From contig JAESUZ010003282.1 in NCBI GenBank assembly GCA_017311185.1, positions 434,001-498,000 on the forward strand: a DNA stretch of 64,000 nt, given 5' to 3'. This document shows, piece by piece, positions 22,413 through 32,690 of the stretch (its first letter is position 1; each line of letters opens with the position of its first letter). Origin of the DNA: Proteles cristata cristata (taxonomy: Eukaryota; Chordata; Mammalia; Carnivora; Hyaenidae). The notes under the pieces are model-generated. The model did no database searches, was not told where the DNA came from, and saw only the letters and a list, made by a program, of their open reading frames with translations. A program made the position numbers and the translations under genes.

Positions 22413-24827
22413 TAATTTAATTATATATTAGTGGAAGAATGCCAAAGTCACATAATTCAGTGCTTCTGGTTGGTGTGCATATTTCTGATTTTCCTACCTG
22501 TTCTGGTCTGACAAGTACCAATTTTCTAACCTTTAAAAACATCTGACATACATTATTTTTAAAAGTTAATATTCCTTCCTGAGATTATTTCACCATTTCT
22601 TGTAGACATTTGAAACCCTAAAGAAGTATATATTTTCCCAAATTTTATGAACATGTATTATTTTTACCTGATTAGTGTCTGCTAGATTTGACCCAGTTTT
22701 AATCTTACACTCATCAATCATTTATGCGGAAAATATTGCAAAGCCTCCTTTAGAAAACTGGCCTTTTGAGAAATGGGACTTAGTCTCTATTTTATCATAT
22801 TCTTGGTAGAATTACAGTATCATTTTAGATGGTGGTTATTATACTTTATGTTTAATTCTTTGAGGAAAGGTTGTGAGAGGACTCTAAGCTTTGGAGGCAC
22901 AGTCAGGAGCTGCACTAGGTTTTCAAATAGCAGCTACAATCATGAGACCAAAGACAATTCTTGCCCAAAAGGTGTGGAATCACTAAGCTGAGCATTTTTC
23001 TGTAAACCTGGCTTGCTCATGTGGATCTCCATTGTCATCTGTGGTCTCATCTTAGGGTGTGAACAACTAGATAAACACCACGTTGGCTAAGATATTTTGT
23101 TGTCCTTGATTTCTGAGTATTTCTGTTCTTAAGATCAAAAGCCCACAAAGGAAAAAAGTACTAATAAGAGAGAATCACACTCTGGACTTAAACATAAGAT
23201 GGAGGGTAGAGCATTAGGATAGTCCATCTTCAGAAGCTAGTGTGTTATTGTAGTGAACAAATGGACTTTCTGTCTGGGCAAAGGCCTGTTTGCCCTTGTA
23301 GCTGACACTACCCTGCACACTAATGGATATGATGCTAATAGAGACCAATTTTCTCTTTCTTAAATTCATTTCTGTTCTCTGTATCTTGACACCATATCGG
23401 TTTGAGGCAAGCTGTGGCAGGCACATTTACTAAAAGGATACCCATGTTGGGAAGCAGCAGCCAAAGGCTCAGTGCCAAGATTAGCCATTAGCAATAGGGG
23501 AAAACATTCTTGTTGTAGTCTTGTTTGCTGGAAGGCTACCCACTGGCATTTGAAATAGTTCTCTCCTGTCAATCAAACAAATTGTTTTGCAGATCTACTA
23601 GGTGTTTAGAGGACACAGAGATAGAGTTTTCAGATCTTTAGGTGCTTTTTCAGGAGGTGATCTGCATTCTGTAGCAATATCTGAAGTTCTGGGGCTTTTT
23701 AAGGATGGTTTCTCCTTCAACAGTGTTGATGTACCCCTTGCTGACTAGAGATTATGGAAAATAATGGTTTTCAGACATATCATTAAAACTGCCACCCTTT
23801 TGGAGAATATTAATGAAAATCTGGATATAGAAATATCTTTACCTTGATCTCCCAGGATATCAAAGTAGCCTGTGTTATCAGAATGAAAGATAGTATTAAG
23901 AAAAGCTATGACAACTTTCATCTTTGGTCTTTAAATCACCTTTGCCCTGATGCCACACTACCCATTTTCTCTCACCTGTTTTTTTCTTACTTGCCTTCAC
24001 TGGCAAAAGAGATGTCAGTATACAGCAGAGGCTTAAAGTTGTGCTTCTGAAAATGAATAGATGTGCCTTAATGTCTTAGTAGTTTAATTATATAAAAAAT
24101 AAAAACTGGTAAGGCCTGCAGTGAATAGCTACCTTTATAATGCAAATACTCCTCCATCTTTACTGTGGTTTCAACTGGTGGTGTTCAACTTTTATCTCTT
24201 TATTTCTTTACACTTCCACACAGGAGCTCCCCTTTATATTTTATTTATTCCCGCTTCTGATTAAGATTTCATCTGAAGAAAGTGTTGCGCTACTAAAAAA
24301 TTATTTTTAAAAAAAAACACTGAACTATACACATAATATGAGACAGAATGAGGTAAAATATCATTCTCCAAAAATCTTTGAATTAAGGATTCCCATTTGA
24401 ATTGTTTATCCCAGTAGGAATTATCCTGTGAAAGGCAGAGTCCTTTGAAGAGTTCATCACTCTTGTGACGTTCCTTATGAAAGTTCTTCAATTCTGCCAG
24501 ACACATGTCCTCTCTTTAACATTTACCAAATCCTCCTGGGACATAAAGACATGAATCGTGTCTATCTATACACCACAGGTATATTTTTATAGTGTTGATG
24601 GGTTGTTTCTCCCCCATCCCCTCCCGATTATAGGAGTAACTCATGATAATTGCAGAAAATTTGAGAATGTGGCTTCGTGATTTTGTACTATGCCAATATA
24701 CCTAATGTGGAAATATATTTCTCAGAATTCTTTTCTCTGTATGTTTCAAGTTTAGCATTGACCACTAGACAAATTTGTCAGGATTTTGAATTTGGTGGTA
24801 AAATAGTTGTCATTATACTTAAAGTAT
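22413..24827. other. Unique non-coding DNA
   Basis: No supported gene, RNA or repeat. Open frames reach 106 codons only at 24677-24997, which overlaps the transposon below. Confidence 0.4.
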
Positions 24828-25070
24828 GGTTGGCACATTGTAACCCATGGGCCAGATTCAGCATGCTGCCTGTTTTTTTAAATAATATTGTATTGGAACA
24901 CAGCCATATTTGTCTATATATTGTCTTCTGCTATTTTCATGCTACAATGATGGAGCTGAGTGACCACAGCACAAATTATATGACCTGTAAAGTCTAAAAG
25001 ATTTTACTTCATGGCCTATAAATTCTGTACCTATTAATACATATTTTATAAATAAAAAAATTTGCCAACC
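24828..25070 (+). mobile_element. Non-autonomous hAT-type DNA transposon
   Basis: Terminal inverted repeats GGTTGGCA (24828-24835) and TGCCAACC (25063-25070). The interior reads 'gggccagattcagcatgctgcctgttttttt...attggaacacagccatatttgtc', a familiar ancient mammalian hAT MITE ('ggccaaatccggcccgccgcctgttttt...ttggaacacagcc'). CpGs have all decayed. I do not give a family name. Confidence 0.75.
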
Positions 25071-25985
25071 CCAGCTTTCCAGGTTGGTGCAAGTCTCCAC
25101 GGGCTATTGCACCTCCTCATTGATATGGACCAGTTCGGTCTCTTCCCTCAGCTTCTCTAAGTACTGAGCCAGGCACGTGTGCAGCTCTATCTGTCTGCCC
25201 ATCTGCATCACTAGGCTTAGCTATGATGAGAGATAGACATGGTTTGAGTTTGTCTTTGTGAGTTCCAATTGCCCTCATATGTTCTAGGGTATCCTAGGTT
25301 TTTCATGCTATGTGTCCAGTTTTCTTTCTGGCTGGCATCCTTGTTGAACTACCGTCACTTTGGGCCCACCATTAGATGTCAAGGAAGCAAGCTTCCTCAA
25401 CCTTCCTTTTTTTCAACCGTAGTATAATGGCAAAAATAATAATCTCTAAGTAGTTTGGAAAACACTATTATTTTTATAAGAAATACATTACTTAATATAT
25501 AATGGGTTTATTATGGTTATTGTAAGTAAGTTAGTAAACATATTTTAAATGAAAGTTAAATAAAATAAAAAATTCTGTTACTTGGTCACACTAGGCACAT
25601 TTCAGGTGCTCTATAGCCAGAAGTGCCCAATGGCTACCATATTGTATGGTGCAAGTATCGTATACAGTAGGCACTCAAAAATGTTTTGCATTGATATTAA
25701 GAAGACTATCTATGCTATTGATTACATTTCTTATGATACACTATCTCACAATGATGTCCACTGACTCAAACTGTTCCTCTTATCTTAAAATAATCTCCTT
25801 TCCCACCATTGTCTCACATTCAACCTGAAAAATAATTATTTTTCATGTATCATCTATCAATGAAATATTTTGGCTCTTTCTTCTTAAAAGAATCAGTTAT
25901 TTCATCTTTTTTGTTTCACTGTACATATATGAATTTCCATTCTAGGATTATACTTCATACTTTATTGCATTTCTTTAGCTGAGTA
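25071..25985. other. Unassigned non-coding DNA
   Basis: No gene. The CT-rich right part (25760-25980) may be more of the L2 that ends at 26090, but is too diverged to call. Confidence 0.35.
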
Positions 25986-25989
25986 AAGG

Positions 25990-26090
25990 CCCCTAGATGT
26001 CAGGAACTGGGTCTTATTTGTTTTTGTATTTTCCATATCTGGCACAATTCTGGCATATGGAAGTCACTCAGCAAATAATGGTTAAAGGGA
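25990..26090 (+). repeat. L2 LINE 3' end
   Basis: 'cccctagatgtcaggaactgggtcttatttg' and 'ctggcacaattctggcatatggaagtcactcagcaaataatgg' follow the L2 tail order (gggcagggactttgtct, cctggcacatagtaggtgctcaataaat). Confidence 0.6.
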
Positions 26091-26809
26091 AAAAGTGGAA
26101 GGACCTCTCTCTTTATTTTTCATGTTCTCATGACGTCTATTACTTTTATGTTTTGTATTTTGAGTCTCAACTAATTTCTCTTCTTTTGCATGCAAACATG
26201 CTAAAGTCTTCTCTGTTTAAAAAAAATCACATTTAGGAAGTTTTCTTGAGGTCGTATTTAAAGGTTACACGATTGGATATACCAATATTATATTTGACAG
26301 TGGTCATAAATATAGCTCTTTGTTTATAATTCCAAAACCTTATATGTTCTAAAAATCTTAAGTTTTCCTTATAACTCATTCGGTAATAAATGGTAATAAA
26401 TCCTGATTTCATATGCATAGACATGAGACTATGTATAGTCTATTGATCTTATTTAATGTGAATATTCAAATGGCATTTCAGTATTTGTGCTCTAATACTT
26501 TATTAAAATCAGAAAACTTCTGAATTCTGAAATACGTGTAGCCTCAAAGGTTTGGGGTTATCTGTGAACTTACACATTGCTCTGGCTATTTATATACATT
26601 ATATATAAATTATATGTATGTAAGTATATATAATTATATATTCATATAATATGTAGATTATATATGGCTATTTATATCCAGTACATATAAATTATATATT
26701 TATATATATTTAATTATATATATAATATGTAGATTTTTAACAGTAACATAAAAACAGTTTATCAAAAACAGTTTACTTGGTTTATACATAAAAATAATTC
26801 TGTGGCTAT
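26091..26809. other. AT-rich non-coding DNA
   Basis: Nothing recognised except a TATATA-rich stretch at 26583-26735, whose subunits (TTATATATA..AATATGTAGAT) recur twice. Confidence 0.4.
26583..26735. repeat. AT-rich low-complexity repeat
   Basis: Alternating TATATA tracts. The phrase 'tataatatgtagatta/ttt' and 'ggctatttatat' each occur twice, so there is a weak internal duplication. Confidence 0.75.
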
Positions 26810-26829
26810 ATTGAAGTGGCCACTTCAAT
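26810..26829. repeat. Perfect 20-bp palindrome
   Basis: ATTGAAGTGG joined directly to CCACTTCAAT with no spacer. Its right arm overlaps the left target duplication of the next SINE. Confidence 0.9.
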
Positions 26830-26835
26830 GTTTTA

Positions 26836-27064
26836 TTTATTTTAATGTTTTATTTATTTCTGTGTGTGAGAGAGAGAGAGACAGACAGACAGCGTGAGCA
26901 GGAGAGGGGCAGAGAGAGAGGGAGATAGAGAACGTGAAGCAGGCTCCGGGCTCTGAGCTAGCTGTCAGCACAGAGCCCAGCGTGGGGCTCGAACCCACAG
27001 AACCGCGAGATCATGACCTGAGCCGAAGCTGGACGCTTAACAGACTGACCCACCCAGGTGCCCC
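26836..27064 (-). mobile_element. Carnivore tRNA-derived SINE
   Basis: Tail TTTATTTATT left (with a short duplication of TTTTAATGTTTTATTTATT), (GA)n body, antisense B box GGGGCTCGAACCC and head end CCACCCAGGTGCCCC. A weak duplication (TCAATGTTTTA at 26825-26835, TCAAGTTTTA at 27065-27074) flanks it. CpGs partly kept, so moderately young. Confidence 0.92.
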
Positions 27065-27074
27065 TCAAGTTTTA

Positions 27075-27479
27075 AAACTAGAAGAAAATTTCCGTTTGAT
27101 ACCTAATAAAGTAAACTTTTCTTGATATTTTAAGGGCATAAAAATGAGGATATGTCTTATTTTTTATTCAGTTAATGACCAGATGGCTATCGGCTTTTGT
27201 TTCATTACTTTTAAAAAAGATAACACACTTTTACAGAGCCATAGGGAGATACATAGCCAGAAATTACAGAATGGTTCTGGAATTTTCTGTCCTTGTACTG
27301 TCTCTATTCAAAGTCACAGGATACTCTTTTTGATAGACATAATTCTACAGGCAGAATAAAATCATCTTGAAATGATATGGCAGATACTTGACAATTCAGT
27401 CACACACAGAGGTTCACACTCCAAAAGCAATCATGGAAACTTAAAGCATGATTCATGCTCAAAGATTGTGAATCTTACC
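27075..27479. other. Unassigned non-coding DNA
   Basis: About 400 bp with no repeat or gene recognised. Confidence 0.35.
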
Positions 27480-27830
27480 CCGAATCTGTGACTGCATTTC
27501 CCGTAAATAACTCTGCAGTTCTCCAGTAACCTTGGTTCCATTGTCTACAGCAAAGTTTAGCAGGGGAAGTGAAAGGAGTCTCCAGGGGGCATTGGCCCAA
27601 TCCACATGAACAATTTGTGAATGCACTCACTTCCTGGAACACATCAGCAGTGTTCTTCCATTTTCCCTTGCAGCTTCAAGTTCATCTTGTTGAATGAATC
27701 TATCATGTCAGTGAAAAATACAATCTTGTGAACCACTGGTGAGCCAACAAGTTGGAGATCTAAGAAGTATCTATGTTCAAAAAGTGCCTGATTTGGGGAA
27801 CCAGTTCCGTGAATCTGTTTCAGTGCCTGT
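27480..27830 (-). mobile_element. Decayed hAT transposase coding fragment
   Basis: The minus-strand reading from 27823 stays open for about 58 codons and contains LVGSPVVHKIVFFTDMIDSF, then NKMNLKLQG. After a frameshift near 27650 it gives TADVFQEVSAF, and later a decayed HFP...HRF. This order (LxFLtDi..hLN.LNlkLQGk...d.f.aV.aF...HFP...RF) is that of the catalytic-core region of Charlie-type hAT transposases and their domesticated relatives (ZBED5, GTF2IRD2, EPM2AIP1). Stops and frameshifts show it is dead. It could be an autonomous hAT relic or a retrocopy of a domesticated gene; no introns, tail or inverted repeats settle it. Confidence 0.6.
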
Positions 27831-27934
27831 ATCAGTTACTAAGCTATTGCCTTGCACTATCAAACCCACCTAGCCATGTGCAGCTTTGGGAGGCTGGGGT
27901 TGGCACTTTATGAACTGCATTTTTTTTTACCATT

Positions 27935-28160
27935 AAAAAAATATTTATCTATTTATGAGAGAGAGAGTGGGAGAGAGAAAGAGAGAGAGTAGGAGAGAGA
28001 GAGTATGTTCGTGTGGGAGGGCCAGAGAGAGAGCAGGGCAGAGGATCCGAAGTGGGCTCAGAGCTGATAGCAGAGAACCTGATGCAGGGCTCAAACTCAA
28101 GAGCTCTGAGACCATGACCTGGTCAGAGGATCAACTGACAGAACCACCCAGGTTCCCCCT
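27935..28160 (-). mobile_element. Carnivore tRNA-derived SINE, diverged
   Basis: A long (GA)n stretch, an antisense B box decayed to AGGGCTCAAACTC, head end GAACCACCCAGGTTCCCCC. Duplication TTTTACCATT at 27925-27934 and 28163-28172. Confidence 0.9.
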
Positions 28161-28577
28161 TGTTTTACCATTTGACTCCCTGCTGCACATGGCTTATAGG
28201 AGGCACTAGAGAGAGACCAGGAGCCTGGAGGACACAGAAGGGACAAGTTCCTTCCTGTTTATTTTCTACTCCTGATTTTATTTCTTGTATGTGTCATTGC
28301 TATTCTAGCAGTGCTTCCTCACTCCAGAAGCAATACTGTTTTCCTAGTAGCAGCAGGTATTTCAGTCTGCTGCTTTTCTGACACTCCCCCAAACAAACCT
28401 CATTGAGCCCTCTCAGAGATCCAGAAACATCTGGTAAGTGTGTCCTTTTTAAAGTCTGGGTGTCAGCTGCACAAAGTCTCTTCTTCGAGTAATGGAGATG
28501 CCGATACTATGTGACCAGAGACCAGCTCCCCAGAGACTCTGCATCATCATTCTCTGGTGCCTCATTCTCCAAGCTTC

Positions 28578-28783
28578 TTTTTCATTTTTTTCATTTTTAT
28601 TTCTTTTTAAGTTTATTTATAAGAGAAAGGGGGGAGAGGCGCAACTGTGGGGGACAGAGAGAGAGGGAGAGAAGAATCCCAAGCAGTCTCTAGGCTGTCG
28701 GCATGGGCCCTGATGCAGGGCTTGATCCCACGATCATGAGATCATGACCTGAGTCACAATCAAGAGTCAGAACCCCCAGTCAC
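28578..28783 (-). mobile_element. Carnivore tRNA-derived SINE, old copy
   Basis: T-rich tail, TAAGTTTATTTATAAGAGA junction, GA-rich body, antisense B box AGGGCTTGATCCC. The head is shortened at the right end (...AGAACCCCCAGTCACCCC). Possible weak duplication CCAAGCTTC / CCAAGTTCC. Confidence 0.82.
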
Positions 28784-28805
28784 CCCAAGTTCCTAACCTT
28801 TAATA

Positions 28806-28836
28806 TTTAAAGGTTTAAAATTTTTAAACCTTTAAA
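28806..28836. repeat. Perfect AT-rich palindrome, 15-bp arms
   Basis: Arm 28806-28820 and its exact reverse complement 28822-28836 are separated by one T. It lies about 20 bp beyond the head end of a SINE. Confidence 0.92.
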
Positions 28837-29040
28837 ATTTAATAATAAATTTTAACCCTATTTCTTTCTCCCCCAGCCTACAGATAGTAGCTGCTTCCTG
28901 CTCTTAGTATCTCCTTGATGCCTTAGCATTCCCTTTTGTGACTTTAGGGTTTTCCAATACCTGAGCTAACAATTCTTTAAATCTCACAGTTCAAATAACG
29001 GGTATGATTTTTGTTTTCTGAGTGGATCTTGGCTGATAAA

Positions 29041-32000
29041 GTGACATAGACAAAGACTGTAGTCAATCCAACTTCTCCTACATATTCTTTTTACTTGTTA
29101 ACGCCTCAAGCTCAAGGCACCTCCTTGATGACTTTTGCATCACTGCAAGTAGTGAGCCCCTTATGCTGGCCCAGAATACTAATTCTTGTGGTGACATTCT
29201 TGTTGTAATGTTTATTATCTCTTAAGTCATCTCAACCCTCTTTATCAATTGTAGATGCTTGCTGTAGCAAGTGAACTTATTTTTCTCATATAGACGAAAT
29301 TCAAATTTGTTACTGAAAAAACCATTACTCATTTAGCTGATGTATGTTGATATCATTAAGAAAACTGTTTCCCTAAAGTCCCAGGTGATCCCAGCTTGCC
29401 CATGAGGTCACCTGCTGGATACTCCTTAAATAGAAAAATGTCCCAAACTAAAGTTTGTATTGTAATGTGTTTGTTGTTGTTGTTTTGTTTTGTTTTACTG
29501 TGTTAAAATCAGATTTCATGTTGGTCTTTGTCTAAAATAGGTAACGAGGGGCTTGCTGGAGCATTTCCAGTTTTCCTGAGGCCTAAGCTCAAATTAATAC
29601 CAATATCTGTTTCTATATATCACTGTCACACTTTTTAAATCAATTCATACAATTCCTAAGTGAGGACTTAGGTGTGCAGAGAATAGCAGAAAGAGTACAG
29701 AAAACAACTCCAAAGTCTTTGGTTTAGTGGAAGTCAGGTTTTGCAAGCCGTATCGTTCAGTTTTTTAAAATACAAGGAATTTCTAAATGCCCTGAAATGA
29801 GAAGTAAATCAAAACAAATGTCTTGGATAATTCTTACTGGTATCGCACTGTATATGTAAACACTGCTTTCCAGTTGGTAAGCACAAGTGAGACAGATCTT
29901 GCCCAGACCGTTTACTAGCTTACAGGGATGCTACATAGGAGGAAAGCAGAGAAGAGGCTGTTTCGCTTTTGTTTGAGATTCACAACAGCTGTTGTATTCT
30001 TCTTGACTGGTTCCAAATTTAATAAGGCCCAATAAATCTCTAAGAAAATAGCCCTGAGACACTGCTATTGTTTTTATTTTGTTGTTGAGCTCACAGTACA
30101 AGTCTCTCTCTTTGTAGCACTGTTTCTGGCTAATTCCAGAGTGGCTCATGCCAAATATAAACCCCAAAACACTAGCCCAGAAAAGCACAGAGGAAAATCA
30201 CATCTCTGGCAATGCATAGCCACTAACAGAACGCTTCCCTTAAAATCTAATTCAGACTAGTAGCTTGTGCAAATCAGGTGTCTGAGATGACTAGTCTGGC
30301 TACCCTCTGAGCGTTAAATGCCCTTTTCAAACCTTTGCTTCAAATTCATGGCTATTGTTCTCTTATAAGTAATTTGGAAGAAACTATCTTCATCTGCTCA
30401 TGTAATTTCCCTGGTCTGTAAAATGCACCTCAGCCTGCTTCACTGGGATCACTGTGATAGAGATTACACGCCCAGTGTAAGCAGCCAAAAGGAACATACT
30501 ACTGATGCGAGTAATATATTTTCAATTTTTAATGAAGTGTTACTTGTCCACAACATTATCTGTTTTAGGTTCCAGGCTGTGTGCCAGTGATAAACTGCCT
30601 AGCTCAACATCTTATCTATTTTTAAGTGACCAGTCTTCAGAGGTAAATTCCCTGTTTTCCTCAGTGCATTGATCCAGTGTTGGCTGCCATTAAATGCCTC
30701 ACAAGTGTATAAGATGTGAGTTTTTGTATGTGTGAGGGTGGGGGACTTACATAAATTTCTGTTTCCTCTTTTGTGTGAAAATTTGAGTAATACGCACAAC
30801 CGATTATGCACAGCTGAGGCAAATCTTCCAATGAACTAGAAGCTCACGGGATTTCTGGCTCAGGTGGGAAACAATTAAACATGTTATAAATGTGAGTAAG
30901 CCCGGCTGCAAGGTAAGCAGGTAAAAGAAGAGAGAACTGTTTTCTATGCTGTAGGTTATTTGTCAATACATACAAGTAATATTGCTTCTAGATGGCTTGG
31001 GATAAGTAATCCAGAAAGCTAGGCCAAATGAAAACCACACCCTCAGCAAAGATGGTAAAGAATGAAGACCGGTGTCAAGTGGCTTTTGGATGGAACAACG
31101 AGGCTGAATGAAGTGGAGGAAGACTCTGAGCCACTCAGTCTGTTGTTTAGGATCAGAGACTAATACAGAATTTTCTCAGAGACCTGCAAAGGTATTGAGC
31201 AGGTGTGGACATTAGCAGATACCTTTCCCGCAGAGGCGCATAAGGGTTGCAGCATCCAGTTTTGAAATGACTTGCTAAAAGGTGAGTGTGTTACTCCTTG
31301 AGCGTATATCTGAGGTTCTCTGGAGAGCCCAGTGAAATTTATAAAACTCCTAGACTATTAGCCATGAGTTTGACTGATTAAATAATACTGTGAGAACTTT
31401 GTGAATTTATTCCTTTAGCAAATCAGAAGTTCTGTTAGAAAGCTAAAAGTCAGGAGGAGACAGGCTGTACTTTAATTTTTCTTTTTAAAATTATTATGCT
31501 CTGAGTTTGGGAAATGAACAAGACTGTTTGGAAGAGCGGCAAGGCCTGAAAAGTGATATTCTGGACTGTCACTTCGAGTACCCAAAAAATGGAATTAGAA
31601 AAAGACTTTTTTTGCTTTGCTCAAAATAATTTTAAGCTGGAACTTGAAAGGAGGGCATTAATGAAGAAATATAAGGAGGTAAATTTGTAAAACTTCCTGT
31701 TGGTTGATGTTGGTTATATCATGCAATAACAATAAAAGGACTGAGCAGTGTTTAACAGAAGAATAAAAGAGCTACACTAGTAGCTTCAGACCAGTGTAAT
31801 GTCAGTATACAATATAAGTTATAAATTGTGCTTTTAGTTTAATATGCTAAATATTCTCATAAGGTAGGTGTCACCAATTCCGGATGTTGGAATGGATGAC
31901 CCATAAATATTTAAATAAAACATTTTGCTTAAAATGTAGATTAAATAGGAAAAGAGAATACATAAAAATACAACATTTCCTAGAACAAACTAGAAGATAG

Positions 32001-32170
32001 AGACCTGATAGAGATATCTGACTATTATAAGTCATGTAAAGACGCCAACAGTCAAATATTAGTTGAAGCTACCTTCTGTTTCCAACAAAATATCTGAAAA
32101 ATTATTGCCTTAGTTGATAATGTTTTCTTTAGAGTGCAGAGAAAACCACCATAAGAACTGATATCCTAGA
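29041..32170. other. Unique non-coding DNA
   Basis: About 3.1 kb with no repeat family or coding exon I can support. A good splice-donor-like AAGGTGAGT at 31279-31287 has no convincing exon attached. Confidence 0.4.
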
Positions 32171-32174
32171 TTGG

Positions 32175-32275
32175 TCAGTGGAGGTAGAGGACTTCTCTTT
32201 GGGAAACCTCCCTCCCCCCACCTGACCCAGGTGATTCAGATACTTTTTCGAATCTGAAGACCACTGCTTTAGATT
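32175..32275 (+). repeat. Possible MER5-like hAT remnant
   Basis: 'tgacccaggtgattcagata...gaagaccactgctttaga' resembles the 'caggtgattctgatgca...gagaaccactg' end of MER5. Only one end is seen. Confidence 0.4.
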
Positions 32276-32499
32276 GGCTTCTCATCTATGCAAAGCAGTA
32301 GTTTGTTAAGACTGCTGATAGTTGTTTTAGAATATGGAGTTACAGAATTGAAGCTAGCATTAGGTTAGATACTAGAAAAATAGATTTTGGAAAAAAAAGT
32401 AAAAAAAAAGAAAAATAGATTTTAACCACTTGAGAAGAAGGGTGGATACTCAACAGTTGAGCAATTGCTCTGGTCCTGGCATTGACCTAGATACTTACA

Positions 32500-32690
32500 T
32501 AATTAAACAAAAATTATTTACTACTAAGTCACAAGTATTACATTGCAACATATTATTATCAAATTACAAAGCAGGGGAGGGGGGATGAAAACTCAGAGAT
32601 TAAATCACTTGTAGCCAGCCAAAGCCAAGCTATAATCTGAGCTCATCAATTTAGCTCCACAGCCCAGGCTTTATGGGTGTGACCTGTGAC
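32500..32690 (-). repeat. MIR SINE remnant, antisense
   Basis: 'attattatc...gaaaactcagagattaaatcacttgtagccagcc' follows the antisense MIR order ('gaaactgaggctcagagaggttaagtgacttgcc...'). Confidence 0.6.

Larger units (their letters stand above)
28173..29040 (+). repeat. Ancient interspersed repeat, family not named
   Basis: CT-rich text such as 'tagtagctgcttcctgctcttagtatctc', 'ctgagctaacaattctttaaatctcacagttc' and the end 'gatcttggctgata' resembles an old mammalian repeat that ends 'ccctgactgataca'. It is split by the SINE at 28578-28783. The call rests on remembered word order only. Confidence 0.35.

Noticed and set aside
31030..31290. Possible non-coding exon ending at a strong donor-like AAGGTGAGT (31279-31287)
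   Set aside because: The donor match is good but the upstream acceptor is weak and nothing else supports an exon. Such matches are common by chance.
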